Assembly: GCA_013396915.1 (NCBI GenBank) | Contig: VWZL01000443.1 | Location: 1,921-65,920, forward strand | Direction of reading: 5' to 3' | Origin: Stercorarius parasiticus | Taxonomy: Eukaryota > Chordata > Aves > Charadriiformes > Stercorariidae | Length of the DNA stretch: 64,000 bases | Shown: piece by piece, positions 13,301 to 25,870 of the stretch | How the letters are laid out: the number at the start of each line of letters is the position of its first letter | How positions within the stretch are numbered: position 1 is the stretch's first letter | Program-made: the position numbers and the translations under genes | Notes under the pieces: generated by a model | The model's database searches: none | Told to the model about the DNA's origin: nothing | What the model saw: the letters and a program-made list of their open reading frames with translations, nothing else

Positions 13301-15677
13301 GACCTCTAATGACCATCTACATCTCTTACATCCATATCCACTTTGCGTAAATGGAGAATGACTCAAATCTTAAGCTTCCTTTTTTTCTTTTTGTATTTTT
13401 AAGTCTTTTCGATTCCTGTAAAAGCAAGCAATAACCCCTATGGTTTATGATGCGATCCTTTTGTTTACACCTGAACGCAGGTCGATGTGTAAAGCTCAGG
13501 TGTGAGTAAAGTGGTACGGTGAGCAAAGGGATGCCTGGGAGCATCCGGCACTTCTGTGCCTTGGGCAGGAGCCAGACCTCTCAAGGGATATTGTGATCCT
13601 GGCACTGGAAGAGAGTCGCAGAAGGCTCACTAAATTCTTACTTTCATGTTGTCCTTTGATTTGAATATTAAAAATAGTGAGTAGGTTGTTATGATAAAAC
13701 GGTTAGACTGGACTGGAAACTGGAGTTCATACTTTCAAGTGTTTCTTAATGTTCATTTAATGCTGACTCGGGGAGGAGTTGGGGTATTTCCATGAGTTTT
13801 AACCAAGGGGACTACATTTTAATTCCTAATACATATTTATAATCTCTTCAAAGGATTTTGTTAGTATAAGAGTCACTCATAGTTTGCTTCAAAAGATAAG
13901 GGATATTTTAGATGGACTTTTTAATCTGTAATTCCCGATTCCCACTACAAAATGGGTTGTTGAGACTAGAGGTTATACTCCTTGATAGAATTAGATCAGT
14001 AAAGCAGCAATCAAAATGTGTTGCACATAACCAATTGCCACACTGGTGCCGGTTTAAGAAATCCTTTATACTGTAAACAGGAACTTAGCACTTTTTAGGA
14101 AATGTCTTATCCTGTAGATAGCTACTCAGCATCATTTATGAATATATGTCATTTTCTCACTTGGTGTACTTATGAGTTGGCTATAAAACTGAGCTTCATT
14201 TTGTACAGGCTTTTTGTATTTATGTCTACTGTGTCAGCCATTTGGCTGCAGGAAAACAGTACCACTTGCTCGTGGGAGAGGAAGTTCGGACTGTTAGCCA
14301 AACATGAGACAGTTTGTCAGAATGGCGAGGTAAGTGGGCTATTCCTGCGTAAAGCTGTATTTTATGAAGTGAGCCCAGCTATCATATTGTCTTTTCATGC
14401 AGTAACTCATCATGTACTTCCTGCCTCCCGAAACTCCCTGAGAACTCTTTTCTACCATGTCTTGAGGCAATGCAGTAAAAAGAAAGGACTATTGATGGGA
14501 TTTTTTGGGAAACCAACTGCAAGTAAATTTCTTTTCTGATTTTATCTGGAAGTGAAGAACAGTTGGAGCAGTCCTAATCCACCAGATCTACAGCTATAAA
14601 TGCACAATTTTCTGCTAGTTTATATTGCAGCCATAAAAGTGGGAATATGTCTGTAGTGCGTTTGGTAGCTTTAGAAGTGCTGGAGTTAGCTCTGTTCCCA
14701 GCAGCACCAAAGCCATGTTCATGCGGAATCTCTGTGGGGGCTAACTTTATCCTTCTGAGAATGTTTATCCACCTCTTGTAGAATTTCACATGTATTTTAC
14801 CTTACTGCTTCCACTAACGTGGGCACCAGTATGTTATGCTCCTCTGTGCCCCATGGTTCTGCCTTCTCAGTGTTTCGGTTCTAGTTTCAGTGATGCATTG
14901 CCTGGAGTAGTAAGTATCCTTGGTCCATTCTTTTTGATTGAATTAAATTGAATATAAATAACATTTAAAAAAAAATCAGTGTTAAACATACTAGTTTTAT
15001 CTTTTATTATAAAGCTTTTTTTGTGCACATAGCTCTTCAGAAGTGCTTGTGAAATCTAACAGTCCTTCCTAACTTCAACCTTACATAACTGAATAATTAC
15101 AAAATGGTAACGTGAGAGACGACAGTAATGATGGAGATCCCACTACCTCACATTTGAGCGCTTCTGCAAATGAATGGCACTTCAGAGACTGAATCTATCA
15201 CACAAACATTAATGGCTCCAGTGTCAGCCCTTCAGCACAGATAGTCAGCATAAATGCTGTTTATAGTGGACCAGTGTTCCCTTTGTTACAGGGAACGGGA
15301 CACCGACCCCTGTTTTCTAGTAGTTTTACTTCCGTAAAACAAATTTACATTGAATGAAGGAATTTAAGCTTGTAAAACATGTGATGTAACATCCCCAGAT
15401 AACAAGTGTATGGCTAAGCATATCATCCCTGATATAAATGCTAAGAGCCATCAAGGAGAACAGGCTGAAAAAAGCACTTTGTGCTTTGGTGTCAAGCTGT
15501 GATCTCATGAAGCTTTCTGGCCTGACCACCCCTGGGTGATGCCAGGTGCCTTCTTGGATAGGGACCTATGGCCCAGGGCAGGGCAGGCCTCTGCCCATGG
15601 GCTTACCCCCTGTCCTTGCCAGGCAAGTTGCACAGCTCCGCTTCCTTCTCCTTCGGCCTGGGAATTTTATAGCACAT
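10331..15677. other. Intronic stretch with no gene
   Basis: Mostly unique sequence. It includes A-rich and T-rich runs (near 10740 and 13100) and a GC-richer patch at 12760..12925. The open frame at 14102..14539 has no family resemblance and reads as chance. Confidence 0.55.
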
Positions 15678-16327
15678 TGTTAGGGTTTGAGAAACCCACA
15701 ACCATTTATTGTCATTTAGACAATTACTTTATCACCTGATGACCCCTCCCCACCTGGGAAGGTGTTCGGGAAAAAGTAAGGAAACCCGAGGGTTGGAATA
15801 TAAACAGATTTAATAGAATAAGACTAGTTAATTAGCATTAACAACATTAAAGAACCAATACTGATCCCATTACCGATGTAAAATATACAAGGATTATACT
15901 CAGCCAATTCTATCAGTAGGAAGCTGTGCACTCCCAGCAGTGGACAGTAAATGTCAGACACTGTGAGTGCTATGGCTTTGGGAGGAAGGGAAGGGCTCAG
16001 GGGTCCGGCACTGGGGCAAGAAGTTCTCAGGATCGCAGCCATCATAGAAGAGGGAGAGAACTTCTCAGCAAACTTTCTAATTTATCTTGAATGTGATGTT
16101 TACGGTATGAAATAATCCTGTTGGCCAGCTTGGCTTGAGTGCCCAGGTCTCGCTTCTCCTCATCCCTGCACCTGGCTAACTCGAAAAAGCTGAGACCTTG
16201 AAACCTGCACACCATAGCTGGCTATAAAGTAAATACTTTCACGAATTCAGACACTAGAGTCTTCTAAAAGTGCAGTTTTCCCCAGCATTAGAAGAGAAAT
16301 TAGTCCTGTGTTGCTCAGACCAGGACA
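15678..16327 (-). mobile_element. Avian endogenous retrovirus LTR (ERVL-like guess), probably solo, diverged
   Basis: Read on the minus strand, the element starts TGTCCTGGTCTGAGC at 16327, resembling the start of a bird LTR family I recognise. Further in, the region around 16150..16100 resembles that LTR's segment before its TATA-like area. An ATTAAA polyadenylation-type signal (complement of 15809..15814) follows a long middle part, and the end reads GGGTTTCTCAAACCCTAACA at 15678. Termini are TG and CA. No gag, pol or env reading frames flank it, so a solo LTR is likely. Flanking 5-mers (cacat on the left, cgtgt on the right) do not match, so target-site duplication is not demonstrable. The class is a guess. 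Confidence 0.65.
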
Positions 16328-19066
16328 CGTGTCTACACTGTTGGTGCTGCTGTGGTGGCTCTGTGATGCACCTTTTGAGTTAGCTCAAGGCATGTGCTAA
16401 AGTTGCATGGCAGCATGGAGCTCAGCAATCCACAGAAGCCATGCGAGCGGCAGCGTGAATACACAAATAGCTAGTCCACACTGCGCTTTGGGGTAGCCGC
16501 ATGACTAGCAGCACCTGGTGCAGGTGGTGTTAAAGCTAGGCTGCGTGCATCTGCACTGCAGATGGTCTTGTACGAACCTGTGGCTGGTGAGGTGTTGGAG
16601 CACTCCATCTTGTCACCTAATGCAGGTCTGACTGAAAAGCCATTTGTGAAAAAGACTCCAGTGTTCAGAAAGACTGGTGCCTCCGAGAGGAAGAAAGGTG
16701 ACTCCTTGAGAAGAACTTCTTGAGACAGGGGACAAACTATATTCGTTTTGAGCTGAAACTCAAGTGCTAATAATACCTAATAATTGCAGAAATCTAATCT
16801 GAATATTAACAGCCCCCTATGCTCTTTTGCAAGGACAGACATTTCTTTCTAAATCTCAACAAAGCGAGCTTCTAATGTGGGTCAAATGGAAATCCTGTTT
16901 ATAAAAAAGCTGCTAAAGACAACTAGATTTTTAATTTAAATGGAAGAGGCTTCTCTGTGACCCTTGAAGGCATGCCAGTGGACTCTTCCAGCACATGCCT
17001 CAGTAAACAACAAATGAATCACTGAGGTGCTCTAACAAGGATTGATGTGTCCACCCAATTAGAGGGATATAAAGAGCAGTCCCTTGAAATTCTGGGTTCA
17101 TTTGGGTTGCTCTGCTATTTCCGCAATCTAGCGCCGAAGCATTGCTTCAGGGGTATTGTTGGCCTCAACAACTGGCTTGTGTGCATTGTCCTAGCTAACA
17201 AGTACAAATTGTGTACAAATATTTCTCCTATGAAGTACTCAAACATTGAAATAAAGAAACAACTCTGAATATCAGAGTCAAATAAGTCACAGGTGTCTGT
17301 TTAAGCTAAGAGCAAGATCCTCTCCAAACTTAGTGCTGCTACAAGTGTGATTGATAAGACTCTTTAAACACCTGTTTTCAGGGCCTTACAATTTCTCAAT
17401 TTTGCACGAGTTTAATCTTCTCATGCCTAAAATATGTGCAGTTTTGGGAGGTGAGAAGGTGTAATGCATTTGTATAGTGTGATTAATGCAACTTGTCAGA
17501 TGGAGCAATGCATGGAAAATTCATTAAGTATTTTGAGACTGTTTCCTCTTTCTCTTGGAATAATGTTTCTATTTTCCATTTTAACTGTACATGTAACTTG
17601 CACTGCTTCAGAAAGAACTTCCTCGTGTCATCTTAAAAGAAAATTAAAAATTAGACCATTTTCTCACTACACAGAATATTTCTATTCCAAGACAAATAGT
17701 CCAATTGTTTGCACAGAACAACACATAGAGTAGCCAAAAGAGGGACATCATGCAGATCAACAATAAAGCAAAGGTCAGAGTATGTTTTGTTTTTCGACCA
17801 GCTGCTGCCTCAACAATCGTGGAGCACTTCAAGACTTTAGAGGTTATCTTGCAGGTACTATTTAAGGATTCACTCTGACAAAGTGTGGTGGCAATGTGAA
17901 ATTCCCTGACCATGCTTCCAGGAAAACTATGTCATGTTGTTATGTCTTAATATAGTGAGATATTGGCACCTGAAATTTTATTTCCTAGACCACGAATGGA
18001 ACTCTGACTTTTTTAGCAAATTGCCTAGGCCAAGCAATAAATCATTACAAAACAGCTGATTAAGATATTCTGCTAAACTGTTACACGGGATGCTTTAACT
18101 CCTCCCCTCTTTTTATCCCTTTAGTGTGACCTTGATTTTAGTAGGGGATTGTAACTTAACTGTGGTTGGCAGTTATTTGAATTCAGGTACAATTACATGC
18201 CTGGGTTATACGGTGTTTGGAAGCCGTAGTTCATCATGTGCGTAGGACCTTACAGTGAAGGGCTAGTAGTGCTCTGAAACACATCATTACTATGTAAAAG
18301 AAGATTTTGCTCTGTTCTGTAGGACTTAAAAAAATTAAAAACATAGCGTTGCAGTTCTCATCAAAAAGCTTAAGGAACAAAGTTAAATGACCAAATTAAA
18401 AGTCTTGACATCTACCATCGGTGGAGAAAGCCAAGCTCCTCAGTGCTCTTAATTATCCACTGAGGGTAATTAGCTGACCTTACCAGGACATGGTTGTCAT
18501 ACCTCAGATACCACAGAAATGAAAGCAATCTGAGTATTTCTTTGAAGCAAAGTAAGGATGAGAAGTGTGAGTTAGAAACAGGTTCTGTGAGGTACTGCCT
18601 TTCCTCTTTGTATGGCCAGAATCCTGATATACCATGTGTTCAGTGAAGCTGTGCATGGTATTTCAAAAAATTGTAGATATTGAAGATTCATTAAAGCCAA
18701 GTTTATCAGAGCCAGTAACTTCAAACCCAGGTCTGTGCTGTTTTTAAGCCAGGGAACCTTCCTAGCTTTTCTTTTGCCAATTCTTGATTTTTCATACCCC
18801 AAAAGACTTTATTTTATTAATAGATTGGCTGTGTTGGGGATGATTTGGTCTCTTATTTCCACTGTTTATGTAGTCGAGTCACTGACCCACTGTGGAAATT
18901 CAGTAGCATGCAGCTGTGATATGGAGTGTATGTGCCTTGTGTCACTGGCCTTCATGTCCATAAACTTAAAAGCTGCTGCCTGGCCACGAGTTCGCTTGCC
19001 AAATCTGCCGGCTTGCCAAGTCCTTGAGGACATAAAAGAATCAACGTGTTTTCTTCAAATTGAGGC

Positions 19067-19083
19067 TTTTTTTTTTTTTTTTN
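19067..19083. other. T homopolymer with an unresolved base
   Basis: A run of 16 T ends in an N at 19083, the only ambiguous base I noticed in the window. The run length here should not be trusted. Confidence 0.9.
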
Positions 19084-21074
19084 ACAGTAAAAATATTCTG
19101 GAATGACTTCAAAAAATATCCCACTACAGTAGTGAGTGAGACCTCTGCATTTAAAATAACCTTAATAGAGTTAAATACTAGAGTGAATGGAAAAACAGAT
19201 GAACCCTGTGCCTGTGTTTCATCCACTGCTGCCTGCCAATGTGTGTGTTTTTTTGCAGTACTGAGGACTGTTTCACCTCTGCTCCTCTTGGGCAGCTGCT
19301 TCGGGGCTGGACCAACGTAATGGACAATTCTTTATTAGCTCAGATAATGGGAAAGGAAAAAACACAGATGAGGAAGCCTTGGTAGAGAGAAGTTTGATTG
19401 TACAAAAGTCCTTGATGTTAACTCTTGTTCAGTGCCAGATCTAATCTAGCTGCCCTTGAGCCCTCCTGAATCTTGACCCAACCAGTGTCAGCTCTTTGGG
19501 AGCAGGCTGCAGGCACAGACACTTACTCTTGCTTGCTATAGAGATTGAAACAAAGACCAAAATCTGGCTGTGTGAATTAAGGATTGCCTTGCTGCCTTGA
19601 ACAATCTCCTTCCTTGTTTATCTTCCTCCCCCCTGAGCCCTTCCACCCCCCAAACCCCAAACCACAGCGAGGTAGCAAAGATTGTTTTCAGCCAGGGTCT
19701 CTCAACCGAGCCCATAATTTCTTCCAGTCCCCAACAGGGTGATATTTCCCCTGTCTGGCACTTCTGTGTTCCTGCTCTGGGGATGTTGCCCTTGCATTTT
19801 GGCACGATTGTCCTATTCCTTATCGCAGCAACGGCCTCTTTCAAAGATGTTGATTTAATGTGCAGAGCCCTCTCTAGTTAACTATTGGCACAGATATCTC
19901 TGCCATTAGGAATCCCTCTCGTGCAGTTTCCTCATCCTTCTCCCACGTCCTTCACGTCTTTGGATCTCAGGGCTTTTCTTGCAGTCAGTTCCCATCCCAG
20001 TTCTACTTCTTGCGCTCCCACATGGTGTGAGGTAATCCCAGACCGCTGCCTGACCATAGGCTCCCCTTCGCCCTCAGCTCTTCTCCTTCCTCCCTTCTCC
20101 CTGGGTTCACCCCTGCCTGGCCGCAGCGTAGGTGAGAGCCTGCCTGGTGCTGCCAGGGCTCACGGGAAATCCACTTCCAATAGACACAGCAAAGCTTGCC
20201 AAAACCTTGCGCCAGGGCACAGGATCGTTTGTGCTGGCAGGCTATCTGCCCCTCAGTCTGCCAGCTGGCAATGATTCTTTTGTGCACTTGTAGTATCTCC
20301 AAAAATACTGGTCCTTCCTTGCTTTGGGTTTATTTTAAATTCCTCGCTTACCATGGCCTCAATTTTATCGCATCATTTTTTTCCACTGAGGGCTATAGGA
20401 ATGAATGGAGCCCTGCAGGCATGCACTAAGTGCCGTAAAAAGTGCAGTACATCCTTGAGCAAGGAGCTCCTTTTGTTCGTTGACCATTAGCCACTTCTTC
20501 AGTTGCGCGGAGTTGAAATTCTCTCATGGGTTAAGAAATTCTCTGAGGTAGTTCATTCCCATCCCCACCAGACAGTTGGGTGTTTTGCAAATGAGTACCT
20601 CAAAGCAGAAGTCTCAGTCTCTGGATTACCTCCTTTGCTGGAGAAAATAATTAATTTTAACTGGCAAACCTTTCCATTTAAATACTTAGAACATTTCCTA
20701 TGTGCCTGGTATGTTGGAAGCAGTGAATAATGGAGGTATGTAAAATGGGAAGAACTTACATAACAGAATTTCACAGGCCTGTGGGGAGACCTGAGTTTGC
20801 TCAGTCCTGCTCTGCTGCATGAAGCTCTGAAGTTTTTACCTTGCAAATACAGATGAAAACATAGACAGTGTATCAGACCAGTCATCTCTTGGCAGCTTCT
20901 AGATCTGTTAGGAGCTTTTCCCACTGTCATTTCTTAGGACATTTTTCGCTCTTTAATCAACATTTTTAACTATCACTTTTGCATCTTGCCTTTTTGGGAT
21001 ACATTCTTAGAAATGAATGACTTCACTCATACCAAGAACTCCTAATTCTTTTCCTTCCCATTCCTGGATCACCC

Positions 21075-21132
21075 GTCAATGTGAGCAATAATGAGTTGCC
21101 ACTGTCAATGTTGAGCAATAATGAGTTTTCCT
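21075..21132 (+). repeat. Two-copy tandem duplication, 29-base unit
   Basis: Units begin at 21075 and 21104. Each starts GTCAATG and shares GAGCAATAATGAGTT, with an extra T in the second copy. A simple local duplication with no evident function. Confidence 0.85.
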
Positions 21133-24100
21133 ACAGTTACTTCAGACCACTCACTGTAAACAGCTTCTATTTGCATCCATTTGACTCTTTAAGGACTTTC
21201 TATTGTAATCTGTTGGTGCACACAAACAAAAATAATTAAAAAAATGGAGCTGTCTGAATAGACCTTTTTCATCATGATGGCATGGCTGATTCCTCCAAAA
21301 TAATACTGATTAAGTATTGTCCACATCATTGTTGTATTTTTTATTTTATTTTATTTTTCTTTATTGAAGACACAATAAAGCTGAATGACTTAAAATTGCA
21401 AACTTCTTTAAAACTATGTCACAGCTACTGAGATGGGTATCTCTGGGATGATCTTCCATGCTGCCTCTCTCATTTGCAGATTCCTTACTGGAATACCAGT
21501 TAAGACTAGTTCTCTTGCTTAGTCCTAGTTTTACTGGATGGGTGCAGACCACCTCCTGCTTATACTTGAATTTTCATTACCATCTATGAAGGCTTCATTT
21601 TTGACACAGTGATCAGAGGATGACCGTTGCTTGCTTGAGAAGCTCTGGAAATATTTACCAACTAATGCTGTGACACTGATGTCCTTGCATGTGAAACATC
21701 TTCTTTCTCCTAGCGCAGGTGGACTAGAATAAGTTACTGCATTTCTTGCAATAGATGCAGGATGGAAGTCATAAGGTTGACTCTGCCTGTGAGGTGTTAC
21801 TTTCTCTTTCTCTTTCGGATTGTGGTGCTGGATCTCTGTTGCTGCAATGAGAGCCCATTGCATTACTGGGAGAAAGCACTGCTTACACTGAACGCACCAG
21901 AATGCGTGATGCAGATGGGCGGGAGGCCTTCTTCTAGTTGTGCCAGGGATCAGAGCGTAAAATTTAAGGAGTAAATTTAATGAAAAACAGAGGAAGTGTA
22001 ATCCTGGATCTGGCATTTTTATTGTGTACAGTGGAGTAAACACCATAACCGTTTCTAATAATAAGACTGGTGCCTCTGCGACAGAATGGCAGTTTATTTC
22101 AAGTTCTCTTGAATTTGGAGGATTTATTTTTCTAAATATGTTTTATATTTCACAAAACTAATATCTTGGAAGTGTTGGGTTTTGAGGCTACTCGCAGTTT
22201 ACAATGTATTCCCTATTGCTAGTCTTCAGATCGCCTTTCTGGCATTGGAATCCAATTCACCAAGGTGATTTCCATCTCTCCTTCAGGAAGAAGCAGCAAT
22301 GGCCCTCCTTTCTCTTAGTGTGCCTGGGGCAATCCCACCGCAAATTATTTTCCAGCTTTGTACTTCACTTTTACAGGATTTGTCACTAATATTGAAATGG
22401 TCGTATTCATTCGGAGTTCCTGTCTTCATGCCTTTGCAATGGCCAGTATGCAGGAAGGAAGCTGAGGTTTCTCTGGAACCATGGCTTGTTTTCTGTCATA
22501 TGGGGACTCTTCCCTTCAAAGTCTTTTCAAGTCAATAGAGCAAGCTAAACCCAGATGAGGTAGGGCCAGTTCCTTATAACATTTAGTTGTTAGTTTCACA
22601 GAATGGACACAGCTTGAAGAAGAGGTGGTCCTGGTCCCCCAGGTCATTTATTCATTCTTACAGAATCTGGTGTTAAAATTGAGGTGTGAACCAGTTTGTG
22701 TTCAGGTCTGGAAGAAACAGAGTACACGCATGCCCTCTGAATCCTCTTTTCTCCTTGCTTAGGCTTGTACCAGGCATGTTTCCCACTACCGTGGTATGCA
22801 GGTGGAATCTCATATGTTGAAAGATAAAATTTTGACGATCTACTCTTTTTACTTTTGGCCTCAGAACTATTACTTGCAGGGCAACGGCAAACATTTCTGT
22901 GCAGCCTTTAGGAAGCCTTTCCTGGTTCTGACTGAAATTCCAAAGGCGCCTGTGCAGCTGCTTGGCTGGAGCAGCCTATCTCCTTTTCTGCCGTTAATTA
23001 ATTCAGAGCCTACAATCATCCCAAATTTGTAGATATTGAGGACTCTAGCAGTGTAACCTGATAGCTAGCCTTCGATGTTTAAATGAGTTCTGCTGCAGTA
23101 CTTCAAAGGTATTACAACACCGAGGTTAATGAGGACCTGGTGACCTACCAGGCTCTTGTTTTGTTAGATTGCCCAGAGCTGAATCGTTTTTTAGATAAAA
23201 ATGAGATTATTTGTAAGTTTGCTTTAAAAAATGTAATACACATGAAATATCAACCTGTTTGGGTAACCTGTGATTTAGATTAGAAAAGTCCAGATTAAAA
23301 AAACCTATAAATTCTTTACTATGCATTTTTCTGTCTCTCACTACATTGCATGAACTCTGCCAACTCTATGTTTCTTCCACTTTTCAGCGAGCTTGTATCT
23401 ATATTCAGCTCCGTATTTGAAAACTTGTGAACATACAGTAGTTTCACTTCCTGCACAATTTCTGTTGTCCCAGGCCGGTGTGTGGTACACACGCTTGCTC
23501 TGCCGATGCCGTGTTGTGAAACTTTCCTCTTTCAGAAGCTCTGCCCCGGGGAGTGGGAAAGACATGTTGTAATGCCAGGTGGGGGAAAAAAACCAAACCA
23601 GCCTCATCTCTAAAATAGTAATTTCTCATAACCTGAGCAGTAGTCTTCTCCTCTGAAAAAGGTGAAGCCCGGGCTGGGTTTATAGTCTTTTTTCACTTAT
23701 TTTTTAATGGAAAATAGTTGACTAATGACACTTGCTGAAGGAATAACTTTGCATACATGTCACCTGTGCTGAACCTTTCCTGGACAGGAAAAAAAAATCC
23801 CAATATTAACCGAATGTTTCTGCAAGCCTCTGCAATTTTGACCTGACTGAAAGATGGGGTCTGGAAAAACAGTTCTCTGCAGTATTTACTTGAGCCATCC
23901 TTCTGTCCACGCAAACCAAAATTAGCAATGTCAGCGTAGACGTTGGGTAGTTATGCCACCCATGGATTTATGAGCTTGCATAAACATCTTGTTACTAAAA
24001 CTTTTAAATATTTACACTGAGATTCTGCTGCCTTCTGGCCTCTCATGAGATTATTTCTGAGCACTGAGGTTGGGATTTTTTAATTGAGAATATTCTAGGG

Positions 24101-25836
24101 TTGACTTTTTAACATAAAACTGCTTCAGTGCTTTTCTAATCAGTGGTTACAGATTAATTTGCACTATATCAGGGCTTAAATTTTGCTTAATCCTTTTATA
24201 GTTCTAGCAAAGACTGACCATTTAAGTAAGACAATGCTTTAAAGCTTTAAAAAAAGCAGTTTTTAATAGGACATTGAAGCAAAATGAAGGAGAGCTCAGG
24301 GTGTTGTCTGTTGCTGGTATCTCCACGTTTGGATTCTGCAATGAAAGGGGCATATTTCTGTGTAGGGCCTTTAGGAAATCAAGGCTTGTGCTGACTGTTC
24401 CTCTTAAGGACCCTGTATAAATCCCCTTAAGTGAGACTCCTATTGTTTTTGGTGAGACTTGAATTGGGGCATTAAAGCAGAAATCATTGTAGTGGGTTAA
24501 ACTTCAAACTCTTTTCTGTTTAGCTTCATAGACATGTAGCAAAACATGCCCTTGGCTTGCCAAATATTATCCAGTTGGCAATCACATGGCAAACAACATG
24601 CTGAAGATTAAAAGCCTCCGTGCTTTAAGCAACACTTTCCATGCTTAATGCAGTATTTCCCTTTTAATTACGTAGGGAAACAGCACTGTTAAGTGGGGGC
24701 AAATAATTGCTACGAAAATTTGCAGGTCTTCTGGGTAGAAGTATTTCTTCAAAATAGTAGTGGGGTAGAAATGGGGGGTGGTGGGAGATAAACAACACGA
24801 TGGAAGGGCTGGCTTATAAATGACTGGGTGCTGCACTTGAATGTGGTGGGACCTGGAGGAGCTGCAGACTGCCAAATATCACCCATTGAGTAACGCAGTG
24901 ACGGCTCTCTCTAGCATAACAGCAATGGCCCCCAGTCAGCGTGGACAGGGGAATCGTGAGATGTGGCAAATTGTGCCAGGGAAGCAAATTGTAGCTCCAG
25001 TTATCTGCAGTGGATCTTTTAATTTTAATATTTTTTTAGCATAATTTTAATTCATTCAAAGAACAAGCTAACCCTACTTTTTTCCCTCTTTTAGAAGTTT
25101 GGAGGGAGGTAAAAGAAGGATTAAGTAATGGCTTAGGAATTTTACAGTGAACATGGATGTTGGCTTTCTGTTGCTGTAGCTACATCATCCATCTCAACAT
25201 ACAGTAGCTATGGGAACAGAGCTATTGGACCTTGCAAAAGGAATGCAAACATTTCACTGCTGGTTTGCCATTTGTCAGACTCCTTTTCTCAGAAGCCTTA
25301 ACATAATTTCTATTCTGGTCTTTGCTCGTTCAAGCCTAAAACTCTAACTGTGACACCTCCCTCCTACAGAGCCAGTCTCAACGCAAACAGGTCTCTCTTC
25401 TCCCTATTCTTACAAGTCTTTCTATCAAGTTCTACTTTGTTGACGTAGTTTTCTTGAGGTTTCTTCCTCCTTGACTGAGCAAGGACACAGAGTAAAATAA
25501 AGCTGTAGACAACAGAGGAAACCAAATGGGCACGGAATGGCCTCTCTAGCATCACTAATAGCTTCACTGCTTAGGAAGTGGGCAGTTGGGCAGCTTAGTC
25601 ACAGAATCCCATGGGTGTTGCAAGCCCAAATGCTCTGTTTATCCTTGATCTCAGGGAATATAGTGGTGGTGAGCCAATATAAAAATGCTTGATAGAATAG
25701 CTTATTAAAATAAATAGTAACAATAAACTTACTGTGTTTCAGAAAACAGCAATTGGCTGCAAGGAATAAGGGGCATTAAGCAGCTGATCGAAGGAGAAAC
25801 TTTGTAAACAAGGGGTGCTCATACTCGGTAGAACCT

Positions 25837-25870
25837 ATATATGTGTGTATATATATTTCTATGTATACAA
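25837..25870. repeat. TA/TG-rich low-complexity run
   Basis: Alternating TATATATGTGTG and TATATATAT sequence. It is a degenerate dinucleotide microsatellite. Confidence 0.7.

Noticed and set aside
14102..14539. 145-codon + strand frame
   Set aside because: The hydrophobic start is due to A/T-rich codons. No family features and no supporting splice sites.
21531..22046. 171-codon minus-strand frame
   Set aside because: Longest intronic frame, but its translation has no motif, no homology I know, and a competing frame on the other strand.
25600..25670. Possible minus-strand CR1 end (TCACAGAATCCCATGGG-like)
   Set aside because: Only the first dozen bases resemble the CR1 tail complement, and the expected following segment is absent.
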